Part shown: one piece after another, positions 62,930 through 64,000 of the stretch | Numbering within the stretch: the first letter of the stretch is position 1 | How the letters are laid out: every line of letters starts with the position of its first letter | From: an uncultured Myxococcales bacterium | GTDB taxonomy: Bacteria > Myxococcota_A > UBA9042 | NCBI GenBank assembly: GCA_903924465.1 | Contig: CAIYBN010000120.1 | Span: 1-64,000 of the forward strand | Reading direction: 5' to 3' | DNA: 64,000 bases | Program-made: the position numbers and the translations under genes | The notes under the pieces: model-generated | What the model saw: only the letters and a program-made list of their open reading frames with translations | Told to the model about the DNA's origin: nothing | The model's database searches: none

Positions 62930-64000
62930 ATTCCAGCGTCGCTTTGCGGTCCTCAGGCGTGCGCACGGCGTTGGAGCGCCATTGCGCCCGCACCAGCAGG
63001 AACGCCAGCACCAGCGAAGCGAGGCCGAGAACCAAGCGCAGGCTGAGCCGCGGCGCCACATCGCGCCAAGCCAGCCACACCAGCGTCAGCGCGCCGAACG
63101 CGAGCGCCAGGAAGTACGGCAGCGCGTTCCAGGGGCCTTTGACGCCGAGCGCCATCCACGGATTGGGATAGGTCCAGCCGTTCAGCAGCAGCGGCCCGAC
63201 GGTCTCTGACAGCGGATTGATGACTTCGCCGGGAAAGCCTTGGGAGACGGCCGTGCACAAGCCTGTGATCGCGATGCTGGCCACGCCCAGGACCGCGAGA
63301 AAAGCGGCGCCGATGGAGGCGCGCCACCCGCGCAGGCTGTCGAGACCGTGCGCAGCGGCGATGGCGGCGAACGGCATCATCGCGGTCAAATAACGCGGGC
63401 CGACGACCCAGCCGGCGTGCCACAGGCTGTGCGAGCACTGGAACATCAGGAAATAGCTGCAGAGGAGCGAGGCCATGAGCGCTTCGCCGCGGGGACCGAA
63501 CAGCCAATCGCCGTGCAGCTGCGGTCGGTTGCGACGGACGCCGAGCCAGCCGAGCCACGCGAGCGCGGTCCACGGCGCAAAGAAATACAGGCCGGTGAAG
63601 GACGAAAACAGCGAGCCCATCACCTTTTCTTTGTTGGGCAAATGGATGCCAAAGATGCCGGGTGACAGGTCCCGGACAAAGCCGGCGTTTTCCAGGTTGG
63701 CGTACGGCAGGCTCCACGGCGAGCCGAAACTGCACCAGTTGTTGTGGGCGAGCAAAAGCGCTGGGAGCAACGCGCCCACCGCGACGCGCCAGATGTCGTT
63801 GGGATCGCGACGACGCAGCCAGATCCAGCCGCACATCAGCAAGACCGCGGGGGCCATGGGAAACTCGATGCAGACGGCCCAGCCCGCGGCAAGCCCGGCG
63901 AGCACGATGGCGCCCCCGTTGCCGATCGCGCCAGCGAGCACGATGCACGCGAACATCGCGAGGAGCGCCACGCCGCCCGCCTGATGGCCCGCGAACATCT
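62877..64000 (-). CDS. Polytopic membrane protein, probable glycosyltransferase-type (5' end outside window)
   Basis: The C-terminal ~374 residues of a larger polytopic protein are visible; the frame is still open at the window edge. About ten hydrophobic helices alternate with short loops. Loops such as 'NNWCSFGSPWSLPYANLENAGF' and 'HAGWVVGPRYLTAMMPF' are like those of GT39/GT83-type and related polyprenyl-sugar transferases, but the catalytic Asp-Glu loop would be in the missing N-terminus. The frame overlaps the 3' end of the esterase gene by 53 bases. Function is therefore tentative. Confidence 0.6.
   Translation of the reverse strand, partial: MFAGHQAGGVALLAMFACIVLAGAIGNGGAIVLAGLAAGWAVCIEFPMAPAVLLMCGWIWLRRRDPNDIWRVAVGALLPALLLAHNNWCSFGSPWSLPYANLENAGFVRDLSPGIFGIHLPNKEKVMGSLFSSFTGLYFFAPWTALAWLGWLGVRRNRPQLHGDWLFGPRGEALMASLLCSYFLMFQCSHSLWHAGWVVGPRYLTAMMPFAAIAAAHGLDSLRGWRASIGAAFLAVLGVASIAITGLCTAVSQGFPGEVINPLSETVGPLLLNGWTYPNPWMALGVKGPWNALPYFLALAFGALTLVWLAWRDVAPRLSLRLVLGLASLVLAFLLVRAQWRSNAVRTPEDRKATLEFMTMMWTPPHPPGAKPL

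Overview
This 64 kb window is GC-rich and almost entirely coding. It looks like chromosomal DNA from a member of the Myxococcota or a close deltaproteobacterial relative (inference). The pointers are: very large lipoproteins built from PKD, CARDB and PPC-like domains with repeated Cys-rich 'CDDGNVCT' units; an exported protein with a MYXO-CTERM-like C-terminal sorting signal; a TPR gene cluster resembling the AgmU/AglT part of the Myxococcus gliding machinery; a class II (B12-dependent) ribonucleotide reductase; and an NtrC-type sigma54 activator. I see no prophage, no CRISPR array and no complete insertion sequence. The only mobile-element trace is a possible transposase tail at the left edge.

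Layout. 1-6 kb: transposase remnant, a GT39-type membrane glycosyltransferase overlapping a Fur-family regulator, then a coiled-coil membrane protein and an iron-uptake operon (palindromic Fur-like site, feoA, feoB, small CxxC membrane protein). 6-19.2 kb: a long minus-strand run with an 1840-aa surface lipoprotein, an 866-aa helical-repeat/propeller-like protein, a 40-aa basic protein, a HIT hydrolase, a methyltransferase, tatB, a tatC with a large extra C-terminal domain, and an exported barrel-like protein. 19.3-21.2 kb: CCA-adding enzyme/poly(A) polymerase and coaD. 21.2-31.4 kb: a five-gene minus-strand operon of exported TPR proteins behind a clear sigma70-type promoter. 31.5-38.5 kb: obgE; tandem NrdR boxes and a structured leader before nrdJ; a terminator; NAD malic enzyme. 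38.5-43.3 kb: a 1235-aa Cys-rich lipoprotein ending in a somatomedin-B-like pattern, translationally coupled to a TPR membrane protein. 43.4-48.7 kb: tRNA-Leu with its own promoter and terminator, an Lnt carrying a propeller-like insertion, a lipoprotein, and a sirohaem nitrite/sulfite reductase. 48.8-51.8 kb: a small protein, a NamZ-type muramidase, nadD and a Rossmann/DUF2520 protein in overlapping order. 51.8-58.1 kb: NtrC-type activator, rlmN, the MYXO-CTERM protein, leucyl aminopeptidase, tRNA-Ala and tRNA-Phe. 58.1-64 kb: FadL-type porin, small Cys-rich lipoprotein, GT4 glycosyltransferase, esterase, and a truncated membrane protein.

The recurring theme is the cell envelope: protein export (Tat), lipoprotein maturation (Lnt), many lipoproteins, outer-membrane barrels, surface Cys-rich proteins, peptidoglycan recycling and polyprenyl-type glycosylation. 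The most unusual items are the Lnt whose nitrilase domain is interrupted by about 360 residues of ~40-residue propeller-like repeats between catalytic Glu and Lys, the TatC with a seventh predicted helix and a ~325-residue extension, and the bacterial lipoprotein with a somatomedin-B-like tail. No database search was possible; family names rest on recognised motifs and general knowledge.
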